Assembly: GCA_035317605.1 (NCBI GenBank)
Contig: DATHGT010000247.1
Coordinates: 1-41,086 of the forward strand
Direction of reading: 5' to 3'
Length of the DNA: 41,086 nucleotides
Source of the DNA: DATHGT01 sp035317605
GTDB taxonomy: Bacteria; Methylomirabilota; Methylomirabilia; Rokubacteriales; CSP1-6
The notes under the pieces are model-generated. The model made no database searches. It worked only from the letters and a program-made list of their open reading frames with translations, and was not told the DNA's origin. The translations under genes and the position numbers were made by a program. Below, in pieces: positions 31,223 through 39,842 of this stretch (the stretch's first letter is position 1; every line of letters starts with the position of its first letter).

Positions 31223-32230
31223 ATGAATCGACGGCTCCTGGCGACGCTGATCCTCACCATCGCGCTGCCCGGATTCACGTTCGCAGTCGTCCGGCCGCGC
31301 GAGCCCCGGCTCGATCCACGGAGCGTGGCGGAGATGCCGTCGTACGTGCGGCGCATCGAACCCGTGCTCGTGGGTCTCCGCGTGAGCGCGCGCAAGGACG
31401 CGGCGTCGAGCGCGCGCCTGGGGACCCAGCGGTTCGCCACCGGTGTGATCGTCGACACCCGCGGCTACGCGGTGACCGTGAGCTACGCGGTGATGGACGC
31501 CGTGCGCATCGAGGCGCGCACCCGCGACGGCCGCGCGACCTCGGCGCGGCTGACCGCGATCGACTTCGAGACCGGCCTGGGGGTGGTGAAGCTCGAGGGC
31601 GATGGGCCGTGGCCGGCGGCGACGCTCGGGTCATCGAGCGACGTCCGGGTGGGCAGCCTGGGCGGCACCGTCGGAGTCGACGAGGACAACGACCTCGCGT
31701 GGGTCACCAATCACGTCCAGGCCGTCCGGCGGTTCTCCGGGTACTGGGAGTACATGCTGGACCGCGCGTTGATCGTGGGACCGTCCACCGACTCGTGGGG
31801 AGGCAGCGCGGTGGTCGACGCGCGCGGGGCCGTGCTCGGCATCGCCTCGCTCCGTCTCGGCGAGCCTCCGCACGTCAACGTGGCGATCCCCATCGACAAG
31901 TTCATCGCGGTGAAGGACGAGCTGATCGCGGCCGGCCGCGTGGTGAGCCGGCCGGCGCGTCCCTGGCTCGGGCTCTACACCGTGCCCCGCGAGGACGGCG
32001 TGGTCATCGACGGCTTCGCGTCCTCGGGTCCGGCGCGCGAGAGCGGACTCCGGCGCGGCGACCGCATCCTCAGCGTGAACGGGGTGACGATCGCCTCGCA
32101 GGAAGAGTTCTACGAGCAGCTCTGGCGCGGGCGCGCCGGCGACGTGATCCGCCTGGCCGTGCAGCGCGAGGCCGCTGTGCACGTGATCCCCGTCCCGTCC
32201 GTGGACCGCTACCGCCTGCTCGGGAAATGA
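31223..32230 (+). CDS. HtrA-like pseudoprotease with PDZ domain
   Basis: 335 residues with a signal peptide (MNRRLLATLILTIALPGFTF). The trypsin-like scaffold is recognisable (FATGVIVDTRGYAVTVSYAV, AIDFETGLGVVKLEGDG, STDSWGGSAVVDARGAVLGI), but each catalytic residue is replaced when aligned to HtrA: His to Tyr88, Asp to Gly118, Ser to Trp192. A PDZ domain (about 240-325) is intact (ARESGLRRGDRILSVNGVTI). The reading frame is full length and clean, so this is not decay of a pseudogene but probably a binding or scaffold protein in the periplasm. It overlaps the deacetylase gene by ATGA and follows rfbB, hinting at a role in envelope assembly. Compare the active HtrA at 25169. Confidence 0.85.
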   Translation: MNRRLLATLILTIALPGFTFAVVRPREPRLDPRSVAEMPSYVRRIEPVLVGLRVSARKDAASSARLGTQRFATGVIVDTRGYAVTVSYAVMDAVRIEARTRDGRATSARLTAIDFETGLGVVKLEGDGPWPAATLGSSSDVRVGSLGGTVGVDEDNDLAWVTNHVQAVRRFSGYWEYMLDRALIVGPSTDSWGGSAVVDARGAVLGIASLRLGEPPHVNVAIPIDKFIAVKDELIAAGRVVSRPARPWLGLYTVPREDGVVIDGFASSGPARESGLRRGDRILSVNGVTIASQEEFYEQLWRGRAGDVIRLAVQREAAVHVIPVPSVDRYRLLGK

Positions 32231-33057
32231 TCGAAGATCCTCCGGTGAAGTGGAAGCACGGCGCGCGGTGCGCGGTCATGCTGTCCTTCGACCTCGACGG
32301 CGAGACGCTGTGGATCGCCCGCGATCCCAAGCTGGCCGAGCGCCCGATCCACATGTCGATGGGCGCCTACGGCCCCAAGACCGCGATGCCGCGCATCCTG
32401 CGCCTGCTCGACCGCTACGGGCTGAAGGTCGCGTTCTACGTGCCCGGCTGGATCATCGAGCGCTATCCCGCCGTGATCGAAGAGATCGTCGCGCGCGGCC
32501 ACGAGCTGGGCCACCACGGCTATCTGCACGAGAAGCCCTTCCTGCTCGGGAGCGCCGAGGAGGAGGAAGCGCTGCTGGTCAAGACGCTCGAGATCTTCAA
32601 GCGTCAGCTCGGCGTGACCCCGCTCGGCTCGCGCACGCCGTCGGCGGACCCGAGCCGCCACACCTTCGGGCTCCTCAAGAAGCACGGGTTCGTCTACCAC
32701 ACGAACATGATGGACGCCGATCTGCCCTACCGGCACCAGACCCCGCACGGCGATCTGGTGGAGCTGCCCACGAGCTGGGTCAACGACGACTTCATGTACT
32801 TCGGCTTCAGCGCCAACCCGCCCGCCGGCAACGGGATCTGGAGCCAGCAGGACGTGTGGGAGATCTGGTCGGAGGAGTTCGAGGGCCAGTACGAGGAGAG
32901 CGGCTTCTACAACCTGATGTTTCACCCGCAAGTGATGGGCCGCCCCTCGCGCATGCGCATGCTCGAGCGCCTGATCCAGAAGATGCTCGGCAAGAAGGAC
33001 ATCTGGTTCGCCAAGCCCATCGAGATCGCCCAGCACTGTTTGACATGGGGGGCCTAG
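32227..33057 (+). CDS. Polysaccharide deacetylase-family hydrolase
   Basis: 276 residues. NodB-homology motifs: SFDLDGE with the catalytic/metal Asp pair, HELGHHGYLHEK with the H-x3-H metal ligands, and GSRTPSADPSRHTFGLLKKH. The end has FMYFGFSANP and NLMFHPQVMGRPSRM. The layout resembles the PuuE/allantoinase-type subgroup (cytoplasmic, single NodB domain without signal peptide) rather than secreted chitin deacetylases. The substrate could be a nucleobase ring or an N-acetyl sugar; proximity to dTDP-sugar genes favours a sugar but does not prove it. The terminator hairpin overlaps its stop codon. Confidence 0.85.
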   Translation: MIEDPPVKWKHGARCAVMLSFDLDGETLWIARDPKLAERPIHMSMGAYGPKTAMPRILRLLDRYGLKVAFYVPGWIIERYPAVIEEIVARGHELGHHGYLHEKPFLLGSAEEEEALLVKTLEIFKRQLGVTPLGSRTPSADPSRHTFGLLKKHGFVYHTNMMDADLPYRHQTPHGDLVELPTSWVNDDFMYFGFSANPPAGNGIWSQQDVWEIWSEEFEGQYEESGFYNLMFHPQVMGRPSRMRMLERLIQKMLGKKDIWFAKPIEIAQHCLTWGA

Positions 33058-33106
33058 CCACGGGCCCCCCAAGCCCCCCGCGCTACGCGGCGCGGGAAAC
33101 CCGCGC
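33046..33106 (+). terminator. Compound hairpin at the end of the rfb-deacetylase run
   Basis: TGGGGGGCC (33046-33054) pairs with GGCCCCCCA (33063-33071), enclosing the TAG stop. Next come three 7-nt arms: CCCGCGC (33077-33083), GCGCGGG (33090-33096) and CCCGCGC (33100-33106). The middle arm can pair with either neighbour, so two alternative hairpins are possible. No U tract follows. Confidence 0.6.
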
Positions 33107-33129
33107 CGCTCCGCGAGTGCACGTCCTGA

Positions 33130-33135
33130 TAAGCT
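33130..33135 (+). promoter_or_regulatory. Candidate -10 element of the HD-domain gene
   Basis: TAAGCT ends 7 nt before ATG 33143, and no Shine-Dalgarno is present. It fits the leaderless pattern, though the hexamer is imperfect. Confidence 0.3.
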
Positions 33136-33142
33136 CGAAATC

Positions 33143-34549
33143 ATGAAGGGTGCAGCTGACACGTACGGGGGGCGCGGACTCATCGCGGATCCGATCCATC
33201 AGTACATCGTCTACACGCGGCCGGGCGTCGTTCCGGGCGAGGCGGCCGAGCAGGACCTGATCGACACGCCGTGGGTGCAGCGGCTGCGCCGCATTCCCCA
33301 GCTCCAGTCGGCGCGCTGGGTGTTTCCCGCCGCGGAGCACAGCCGATTCCAGCACTCGCTCGGGGCCATGCACCTGGCCGGCCGTCTCTCCCAACATCTG
33401 TATCCGTCGTTTCACGCGATCTTCCCGGAAGGCCCGTCGGCGCCGCTGCTGGAAGAGCTGCTGCGGATGGCCGGGCTGCTCCATGACGTGGGCCACGGCC
33501 CCTTCGGCCACTTCTTCGACGACAACTTCCTGATCGACTACGACCTGACCCACGAGCTGGTCGGCCAGCGCATCATCCGCGAGGATCTGGCCGACATCCT
33601 CCGCAACCTGCGGCGCAGCCCCTCGGGCGCGTTCGAGGGCGGCGAGGCCATCGATCCGGAGTGGATCTGCTACCTGATGGGCAAGAGCTACACGCAGCCG
33701 CTGGAATCGCACCCGCGCTGGCTCGCGCATCTCAAGCCGCTGCTCTCGGGCGTGTTCACCGCCGACAACATGGACTACGTCCTCCGCGACGCCTACATGT
33801 GCGGGGTGGCCATCGGTCCCATCGACATCGAGCGGATCATCTACTACTCGTTCTTCTCCGAGGACGGCCTGACCATCCATCGCAGCGGGCTCGGCGCCTT
33901 CATCATGTTCCTCAACGCCCGCTTCTACATGTACACGAACGTCTACTATCACCGGACCACGCGCGGGATCGACCTGCACCTGAAGGAAATCTTCCGCGAC
34001 ACCATGAAGCTGGCCTTTCCCTACGACCTCCGCCGCGATCTGCGCCCGTACCTGCACCTGACGGAGTGGATGCTGCTCGAGGAAGTCGGGCGCTGGCACG
34101 ACTCCGAGGACCCCGCGCGGCGCGAGCTGGGCGCGGAATGGCGGCAGGTGCTCGACCGCACGCTCAAGTGGCGGATGTCCCACGAGGTGGTGCTCGATCT
34201 CTTCGAGCCCAAGCGCGGCCAGGCCTTCCTCGACGCGGAGACCGTCGAGCGGCGGGTGCGCACGTTCCTGCCCGCGCACCTGCGCGAGTTTCCGTTCCGG
34301 ATCGACATGGCGAGCCAGGACCCGCGCCCGCTCAACCCGCTGAAGATGGGCGACCGCCAGATCTACGTCTACGATCCCGCCGCCGGCGTCGTGTCGAAGG
34401 AGCCGCTCACCGAGATCCTCAAGTACCTGCCCGGCAAGGTCGCCCAGTGCCGGATCTTCGCGACCCACCACGAGCACGACGCCGACCTCGCCCTCGCCCT
34501 CGAGCGCGCGCTCGGCGAGGAGTCGCCCTCGATCGTCACCAACGTGTAG
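33143..34549 (+). CDS. HD-domain phosphohydrolase, SAMHD1/dNTPase-like
   Basis: 468 residues. The HD core reads EHSRFQHSLGAMHLAGRLSQ, then MAGLLHDVGHGPFGHFFDDN with the metal-binding His-Asp pair, and later VFTADNMDYVLRDAYMCGVA, completing the metal set. This order is shared with SAMHD1-like dNTP triphosphohydrolases and related YdhJ-type proteins. The C-terminal 200 residues are family-specific and of unknown role. No signal peptide, so cytoplasmic. It is 43 bp ahead of the DUF2235 gene and may share its transcript. Cleaving dNTPs is the best guess; other phosphoesters are possible. Confidence 0.87.
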   Translation: MKGAADTYGGRGLIADPIHQYIVYTRPGVVPGEAAEQDLIDTPWVQRLRRIPQLQSARWVFPAAEHSRFQHSLGAMHLAGRLSQHLYPSFHAIFPEGPSAPLLEELLRMAGLLHDVGHGPFGHFFDDNFLIDYDLTHELVGQRIIREDLADILRNLRRSPSGAFEGGEAIDPEWICYLMGKSYTQPLESHPRWLAHLKPLLSGVFTADNMDYVLRDAYMCGVAIGPIDIERIIYYSFFSEDGLTIHRSGLGAFIMFLNARFYMYTNVYYHRTTRGIDLHLKEIFRDTMKLAFPYDLRRDLRPYLHLTEWMLLEEVGRWHDSEDPARRELGAEWRQVLDRTLKWRMSHEVVLDLFEPKRGQAFLDAETVERRVRTFLPAHLREFPFRIDMASQDPRPLNPLKMGDRQIYVYDPAAGVVSKEPLTEILKYLPGKVAQCRIFATHHEHDADLALALERALGEESPSIVTNV

Positions 34550-34592
34550 CCGCCCGGTCCGGGCGGGTGCGTCGTGCGAGGGGAGGCCATCG

Positions 34593-36161
34593 ATGAAGCA
34601 CATCGTGATCTGCTCGGACGGTACCGGCAACACCGCCGTCAAGCGGCGGGGCACCAACGTCTTCAAGCTCTACGAGGCCGTCGATTTCGAGGGCCATCGT
34701 ACGGACCCCGACCACAGGGTCCGCCAGATCGGCTTCTACGACGACGGGGTGGGCACCAGCCGGCTCAAGCTGCTCGCCGCGCTGGGCGGCGCGCTCGGCA
34801 TCGGGCTCGGCCGCAACGTGCGCCAGCTCTACGCCGATCTGGCCCGTGTCTACGATCCCGGCGACCGGATCTTCCTGTTCGGCTTCAGCCGCGGGGCCTT
34901 CACGGCCCGCACGCTGAGCGGGTTGATCGCGACCTGCGGGATCATCGATCGCCACCATCCCGGATGCACGTCGGACGACGAGCTGCGGAGCCGCGTCACG
35001 CAGGCGTACCGGGCGTACCGCGACCGGTATCGCACGCGTTTGATGCAAGTATTCCGCGGCAAGGCTTCCGACAAGCCGGAGTCCGCCGTCAAGATCCGCA
35101 CCCAGTGGGCCGTTCAGCATCAGGGCCACCGCGCCGGCTTCGAGCCCTGGCAAGTGCCGATCGCGTTCATCGGGGTGTGGGACACCGTCGACGCCGTCGG
35201 CTTTCCCGTCCCCTGGATCGCCGACCTGTGGAACGAGACCTTCTATCGCTTCAAGTTCCCTGACCACGTGCTCGGCCCCATGGTCGAGCGCGCCCGTCAC
35301 GCGCTGGCCATCGACGACGAGCGCCACACCTTCCACCCCCTGATCTGGGACGAGGCGCCCAAAGCCAACGGCGCGGCCAGCGCGGCGTCGGTCCAGGATC
35401 CCGATCGCATCAAGCAGGTGTGGTTCTCCGGCGTGCACTCGAACGTGGGCGGTGGGTATCCCAAGCAAGGCATGTCGGTGGTGTCGCTGACCTGGATGAT
35501 GGACGAGGCCGAGCAGCCCCGGACGCTGGCCGACGGGACCACGGTCGCGGGGCTGCGGTTCAGCCCCGGCGACCGGCAGCTCTATCACGAGCGCCAGAAC
35601 GTCTACGACAAGCTCTACGACTCGCGCGCGGGCGCGTCGTTCTTCTACCGGTATCTGCCCCGCGACATCGACCGGTTCTGTCGCGAGCATCGGCTGCCAC
35701 CGCGCGTGCACGTGAGCGTGCTCGAGCGCTGCCTGGACGCCCCCGAAGGCTACGCGCCCGGCAACGTCCCGCGCGGCGCGGAAATCGTGGGCCAGGCCGT
35801 CCCGATCGTGGCCTCGACGCTGGACCACATGCGCACGGAGCTCGGCAAGCGGTCCTCGGTGCTCGACAGCGTGCGGGGTCTCATCGTGCTCCGGCGGGTG
35901 GCGTACGTCGTGTTGATCGGGGTCGCGCTCCTCGTGATCATCATGGCGCTGGCCAACGCGCGGTGGCACCTGTCCGAGGTGTCGGTCACCGGTCTCCTCA
36001 CCGCGGTCGGACGGTTCGTCTTCCACGCCGTCAAGGGCTCACGCTGGTGGATCATCGGGCTGCTGCTCGCCATGCTCGCCGCCTACGTGGCCAACTGGCT
36101 GTTGACGCGCAAGATGAAGCACATCTACTCGACGTTCTGGTTCCGGGTCCGCCCGCATTGA
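34593..36161 (+). CDS. DUF2235 alpha/beta-hydrolase with C-terminal membrane helices
   Basis: 522 residues. It starts MKHIVICSDGTGNTAVKRRG, typical of DUF2235. The nucleophile elbow is LFGFSRGAFTARTLSGL (Ser in GFSRG, about residue 97); the acid is likely in FIGVWDTVDAVGF and the His in WFSGVHSNVGGGYPKQG. This domain occurs in type VI lipase effectors of the Tle1 group, but no T6SS, VgrG or immunity gene is nearby. Here two hydrophobic segments follow near the C-terminus (VVLIGVALLVIIMALANARW and WWIIGLLLAMLAAYVANWLL), which would anchor it in the inner membrane. A housekeeping lipid hydrolase is as likely as an effector. Confidence 0.86.
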   Translation: MKHIVICSDGTGNTAVKRRGTNVFKLYEAVDFEGHRTDPDHRVRQIGFYDDGVGTSRLKLLAALGGALGIGLGRNVRQLYADLARVYDPGDRIFLFGFSRGAFTARTLSGLIATCGIIDRHHPGCTSDDELRSRVTQAYRAYRDRYRTRLMQVFRGKASDKPESAVKIRTQWAVQHQGHRAGFEPWQVPIAFIGVWDTVDAVGFPVPWIADLWNETFYRFKFPDHVLGPMVERARHALAIDDERHTFHPLIWDEAPKANGAASAASVQDPDRIKQVWFSGVHSNVGGGYPKQGMSVVSLTWMMDEAEQPRTLADGTTVAGLRFSPGDRQLYHERQNVYDKLYDSRAGASFFYRYLPRDIDRFCREHRLPPRVHVSVLERCLDAPEGYAPGNVPRGAEIVGQAVPIVASTLDHMRTELGKRSSVLDSVRGLIVLRRVAYVVLIGVALLVIIMALANARWHLSEVSVTGLLTAVGRFVFHAVKGSRWWIIGLLLAMLAAYVANWLLTRKMKHIYSTFWFRVRPH

Positions 36162-36739
36162 TGGCGTCCGCTCGACGGCGTCCGGTCATGGGGCTCTGGC
36201 TCGTGCTGGCCGTGGCCAGCGCGGTCTTCGGCGGCTGCGCGGGATCGGCGACGAATTCGCCGCCCGCGCTCGACGTCATCTTCGTGGCGACCGAGCTGGA
36301 GGTGGTCCGCGCGATGCTGGAGGCGGCGAAGGTCGGGCCGGGCGACGTGGTCTACGACCTGGGTTGCGGCGACGGCCGCATCGTGATCACCGCCGCCCAG
36401 CGCTACGGCGCGCGCGGCGTCGGCGTCGACCTCGACCCCGAGCGCGTCCGCGAGGCCCGCGCCAACGCCGCCCGCGCCGGCGTCACCGACCGGGTCACGT
36501 TCGTCCAGCAAGATCTCTTCGCCACCGACGTCAGCGCCGCCACCGTGGTCGCGCTCTACCTCTCGCCCGACCTCAACCTCCGCCTGCGCCCCAAGCTCCA
36601 GCGCGACCTGCGCCCCGGCAGCCGCGTGGTCTCCCACCAGTTCGACATGGGCGACTGGCCACCCGAGCGAACCCTCGACGTCCCGGTGGCCGGCACGTCC
36701 CGTCGCGTATTCCTCTGGCGCATCCCGGCCCGGCCGTAG
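36161..36739 (+). CDS. SAM-dependent methyltransferase with lipoprotein-like signal
   Basis: 192 residues; its ATG overlaps the previous stop by one base (TGATG). The N-terminus has MGLWLVLAVASAVFGGCAGS (from residue 10), a hydrophobic core ending in F-G-G-C, close to a lipobox. The class I methyltransferase fold follows directly: VVYDLGCGDGRIVITAAQRY (SAM motif I), VGVDLDPERVREARANAARA, RVTFVQQDLFATDVSAATVV and LYLSPDLNLRLRPKLQRDLR. An exported or membrane-tethered methyltransferase is unusual because SAM is cytoplasmic. The alternative is that the N-terminus is just a membrane anchor with the enzyme inside. Substrate unknown. Confidence 0.85.
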   Translation: MASARRRPVMGLWLVLAVASAVFGGCAGSATNSPPALDVIFVATELEVVRAMLEAAKVGPGDVVYDLGCGDGRIVITAAQRYGARGVGVDLDPERVREARANAARAGVTDRVTFVQQDLFATDVSAATVVALYLSPDLNLRLRPKLQRDLRPGSRVVSHQFDMGDWPPERTLDVPVAGTSRRVFLWRIPARP

Positions 36740-36839
36740 TCGATCAGTTCACTCGCGTCTGCCGCCATGCGCCGAAGATCACGCGGGCGCCGGGTGAACG
36801 GCCGGTAAGTAAAGCGACGGCTCGCCGGAGCCGGGTTGC

Positions 36840-36845
36840 TAAAAT
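36840..36845 (+). promoter_or_regulatory. Candidate -10 element of the amidase gene
   Basis: TAAAAT ends 9 nt before ATG 36855 with no Shine-Dalgarno between. The -35 is weak. Confidence 0.4.
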
Positions 36846-36854
36846 GGCCCTTCA

Positions 36855-38330
36855 ATGCGTCGTTGGTGGTCGGTCCTCGCTCTCGCCACGCTGATTCTCG
36901 CCACGTCGACCGCCGGCCAGGGGGCCGGTGTCCTGCGGCTGCCCGTCGTGCGGCACGAGGGGCGGTCCTACGTCGAGCTGGAGCGGGTGGCGGCGTCCAT
37001 CCACACCCGCGCTGACGCGCCGCCCGCCGGCGCCCGCGCGTACCTGCGCGTCTCCGGTCACACCGTGACCCTCACCCGCAACTGGACGCGGGTGGTGGTG
37101 GACGATCGGCCGGTCGTGCTCGACGCCCCGGTGCGGGTGCGCAAGGGCGTCTGGCTGGTCCCGGATTCTTTCCTCGAGCGCGTGGTGCCGAGGCTGACCA
37201 CCGTGCAGGGCGTGCCGGCGCCCGTCATCATCCCCGCGGGGGCGGTTCCCGTTCACGCGCAGGCGGTCGAGGCCGCGCTGGAGGAGCTGCGCTTCCGCTC
37301 CTATCCGTCGTTCACCCGGGTCGTCCTCGAGACCTCCGCGCCCGTTTCGTATCGGGTCGAGGCCAAGGGCGAGCGCGATGCCCGCGTTCGCCTGGGGGCC
37401 TTGGCCGGCAATGCGCGCACGCTGGAGATTCGCGACGGCTTCGTCCAAGAGGTGCGTCTCGAGCGCGCGCGCGGCGATGCGCTGCTGCGCGTGACCTTCG
37501 ACGGAACGCCGGGCGAGGTGCGCGCGACCACGTTCGCCGATCCCGATCGCCTCGTGCTGGACTTCATGCGTCCCCTCGATCCCACCGACCGCGATCAGCG
37601 CGCGACCACCACGCCGCTCAGGGTGATGGTGATCGACGCCGGCCACGGCGGCCACGATCCCGGCGCCACCGGCCCCACCGGGCTCATGGAAAAAGAGCTG
37701 GTCCTCGACGTCACCAAGCGCGTGGCCAAGCTGGCCGGCGATCAGCTCGGGATCAAGGTGCTGCTCTCGCGCGACGCCGACCACTTCGTGACCCTGCGCG
37801 ACCGGACGAGCTTCGCCAACAAACAGCGCGCCGACGTCTTCGTGTCGATCCACGCCAACGCCCACCGCGAGGTCGCCTCCGAAGGCGTCGAGACCTATTT
37901 CCTGTCGTCGGAGGCGACCGACAACGGGGCCCGCCAGGTGGCCGCGCTCGAGAACAGCGTGGTCCAGCTCGAGAAGCCGGCGGCGAAAGGCCGCGGGGTC
38001 GACATCGTGAAGACGATCCTGTGGGATCTCGCCCAGTCGGAGTTCCAGGAAGAATCGTCGCGGCTGGCCGAGATCGTGCAGGATTCGATGAGTCACTCGC
38101 TGCGCATTCCGAGCCGGGGCGTGAAGCAAGCCGGCTTCTACGTCCTCGGCGGCGCCGCGATGCCGGCCATCCTCATCGAGATCGGGTTCGTCACGAACCC
38201 CAAAGAGGAGAAGAAGCTGCGCGAGAGCCGTTATCGCGACGACATCGCCCGCGCCATCGCGGCCGGGCTCCGCGAGTACAAGCGCGCCTGGGATCAGCGA
38301 CTGCGCCAGATCATGGGCCGCCCTCGGTGA
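36855..38330 (+). CDS. N-acetylmuramoyl-L-alanine amidase (AMIN + Amidase_3)
   Basis: 491 residues with a signal peptide (MRRWWSVLALATLILATSTA). Residues ~25-130 resemble the copper-amine-oxidase-N-like domain that precedes many such amidases. An AMIN domain (~138-235, FRSYPSFTRVVLETSAPVSY) would target the protein to septal peptidoglycan or the OMF region. The Amidase_3 domain (~256-475) has the zinc ligands in MVIDAGHGGHDPGATGPTG, LMEKELVLDV, VSIHANAHREVASEG and ILIEIGFVTNPKEEKKLRES. It cuts the amide between MurNAc and the stem peptide in the periplasm, as AmiC does in daughter-cell separation. Its stop overlaps rph by 4 bp. Confidence 0.93.
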   Translation: MRRWWSVLALATLILATSTAGQGAGVLRLPVVRHEGRSYVELERVAASIHTRADAPPAGARAYLRVSGHTVTLTRNWTRVVVDDRPVVLDAPVRVRKGVWLVPDSFLERVVPRLTTVQGVPAPVIIPAGAVPVHAQAVEAALEELRFRSYPSFTRVVLETSAPVSYRVEAKGERDARVRLGALAGNARTLEIRDGFVQEVRLERARGDALLRVTFDGTPGEVRATTFADPDRLVLDFMRPLDPTDRDQRATTTPLRVMVIDAGHGGHDPGATGPTGLMEKELVLDVTKRVAKLAGDQLGIKVLLSRDADHFVTLRDRTSFANKQRADVFVSIHANAHREVASEGVETYFLSSEATDNGARQVAALENSVVQLEKPAAKGRGVDIVKTILWDLAQSEFQEESSRLAEIVQDSMSHSLRIPSRGVKQAGFYVLGGAAMPAILIEIGFVTNPKEEKKLRESRYRDDIARAIAAGLREYKRAWDQRLRQIMGRPR

Positions 38331-39064
38331 GCGCGCCGCGCGCCGACGGCCGCGCGGCCGACGCGTTGCGCCCGGTGGTGATCACGCGCGACTTCCTCGT
38401 CCATCCCGAAGGCTCGGTACTGGTCGAGTTCGGCGTGACCAAGGTCATCTGCACGGCCTCGGTCGAGGACAAGGTCCCGCCGTTCCTCAAGGGCCAGCAG
38501 CTCGGCTGGGTGACCGCGGAGTACGCGATGCTCCCGCGCTCGACCAACACGCGGAGCACGCGCGAGAACCGCGGCCCGAGCGGGCGGTCGCAGGAGATCC
38601 AGCGCCTGGTCGGCCGCGCGCTGCGCGCGGTGGTCAATCGCGCCAAGCTCGGCGAGCGCACGGTGTGGCTCGACTGCGACGTGATCCAGGCCGACGGCGG
38701 CACCCGCACCGCGGCCATCACCGGCGCCTTCATCGCGCTGGCCGACGCGGTCGCGCGCATCCCCGGCGTCGACGTCGGAGCAGTGCTGCGCGACTGCGTG
38801 GCCGCCATCAGCGTGGGCATCGTCAAGGGCCAGCCGCTGCTCGACCTGAACTACGGCGAGGATTCGACCGCGGAGGTCGACATGAACGTGGTCATGACCG
38901 GCAGCGGCGAGTTCGTGGAGGTGCAGGGCACCGCCGAGCAGAACCCGTTCGCGCGCGCCCACCTCGACGCGCTGCTCGCGCTGGCCGAGCAGGGCATCCG
39001 CCGCCTCGTCGCGCTGCAACGCCAGGCCCGCGCCGCCCGCGACCAGCGCACGTTCACGCTCTGA
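38327..39064 (+). CDS. rph: Ribonuclease PH
   Basis: 245 residues from GTG 38327 (GTGA overlap with the amidase stop). It trims tRNA 3' ends by phosphorolysis. Motifs: RADGRAADALRPVVITRDFL, EGSVLVEFGVTKVICTASVE, STRENRGPSGRSQEIQRLVG, DVIQADGGTRTAAITGAFIA and YGEDSTAEVDMNVVMTGSGE, all in order and complete. Its usual neighbour rdgB follows after 45 bp. Confidence 0.95.
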   Translation: MSAPRADGRAADALRPVVITRDFLVHPEGSVLVEFGVTKVICTASVEDKVPPFLKGQQLGWVTAEYAMLPRSTNTRSTRENRGPSGRSQEIQRLVGRALRAVVNRAKLGERTVWLDCDVIQADGGTRTAAITGAFIALADAVARIPGVDVGAVLRDCVAAISVGIVKGQPLLDLNYGEDSTAEVDMNVVMTGSGEFVEVQGTAEQNPFARAHLDALLALAEQGIRRLVALQRQARAARDQRTFTL

Positions 39065-39109
39065 TCGCTCGCCCTCCCGCGCGGCGACGATGACCCCGCA
39101 GGATGTCCG

Positions 39110-39730
39110 GTGTCGTTTCGCGAGCCGATGACCGCGCACGATCGCGTTCTGGTTCTCGCCACCTTGAATCGCGCGAAAGCGCGCGAGCTGGTCGCGCTGC
39201 TCGGCGACGTCCCGTTCGCGCTGCGGATGCTCGCCGACTATCCCGGCGCGGTCGCTCCGGAGGAGAACGAGACGACCTACCGCGGCAACGCGCTGTTGAA
39301 AGCCCGTGCGGCCGCGCGCCTGACCGGATCATGGTCGCTCGGCGACGACTCCGGTCTGGAGGTCGACGCGCTCGGCGGCGCCCCCGGTCTCTACTCCGCG
39401 CGCTACGGCGGCCCCGGCCTCGACGACGCCGGCCGCCGCGCGCTCTTGCTCGACGCGCTCCGCGACGTCCCTGACGATCGCCGCACCGCCCGTTTCCGCT
39501 GCGTGATCGCGATCGTCGATCCCGAAGGCCGCGAGTGGGTCGTGGAAGGCGTGGCCGAGGGCACGATCACCCGCGAGCCGCGCGGCGAGGGGGGCTTCGG
39601 CTACGATCCGCTGTTCTACTACCCGGCGCTCGGCCGAACGTTCGCCGAGCTGAGCGATGCTGAGAAATCAAACGTCAGTCATCGCGGCCGTGCCGCCATC
39701 GAGGCCCGTCGCGTGTTGATTGCGTCATGA
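39110..39730 (+). CDS. rdgB: RdgB/HAM1 non-canonical purine NTP pyrophosphatase
   Basis: 206 residues from GTG 39110, chosen because AGGA lies 6 nt upstream; ATG 39128 (MTAHDRVLVLATLN) is a good alternative. It hydrolyses dITP/XTP to monophosphates, keeping them out of DNA. Motifs: LATLNRAKARELVALL, TYRGNALLKARAAA, DDSGLEVDALGGAPGLYSAR and GEGGFGYDPLFYYPALGRTF, ending with AELSDAEKSNVSHRGRA. The rph-rdgB pairing is common across bacteria and supports both calls. Confidence 0.95.
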   Translation: MSFREPMTAHDRVLVLATLNRAKARELVALLGDVPFALRMLADYPGAVAPEENETTYRGNALLKARAAARLTGSWSLGDDSGLEVDALGGAPGLYSARYGGPGLDDAGRRALLLDALRDVPDDRRTARFRCVIAIVDPEGREWVVEGVAEGTITREPRGEGGFGYDPLFYYPALGRTFAELSDAEKSNVSHRGRAAIEARRVLIAS

Positions 39731-39842
39731 ACTTGGGCAGCGCGTGATGCCGGCCGCGGCTCATTTCCGAAATCTGCGACTTTCATCGGCGACCTTTGGA
39801 AGATCGTAGTATGCTTTTTGGCGCTACCAGGAGGAATACCCG

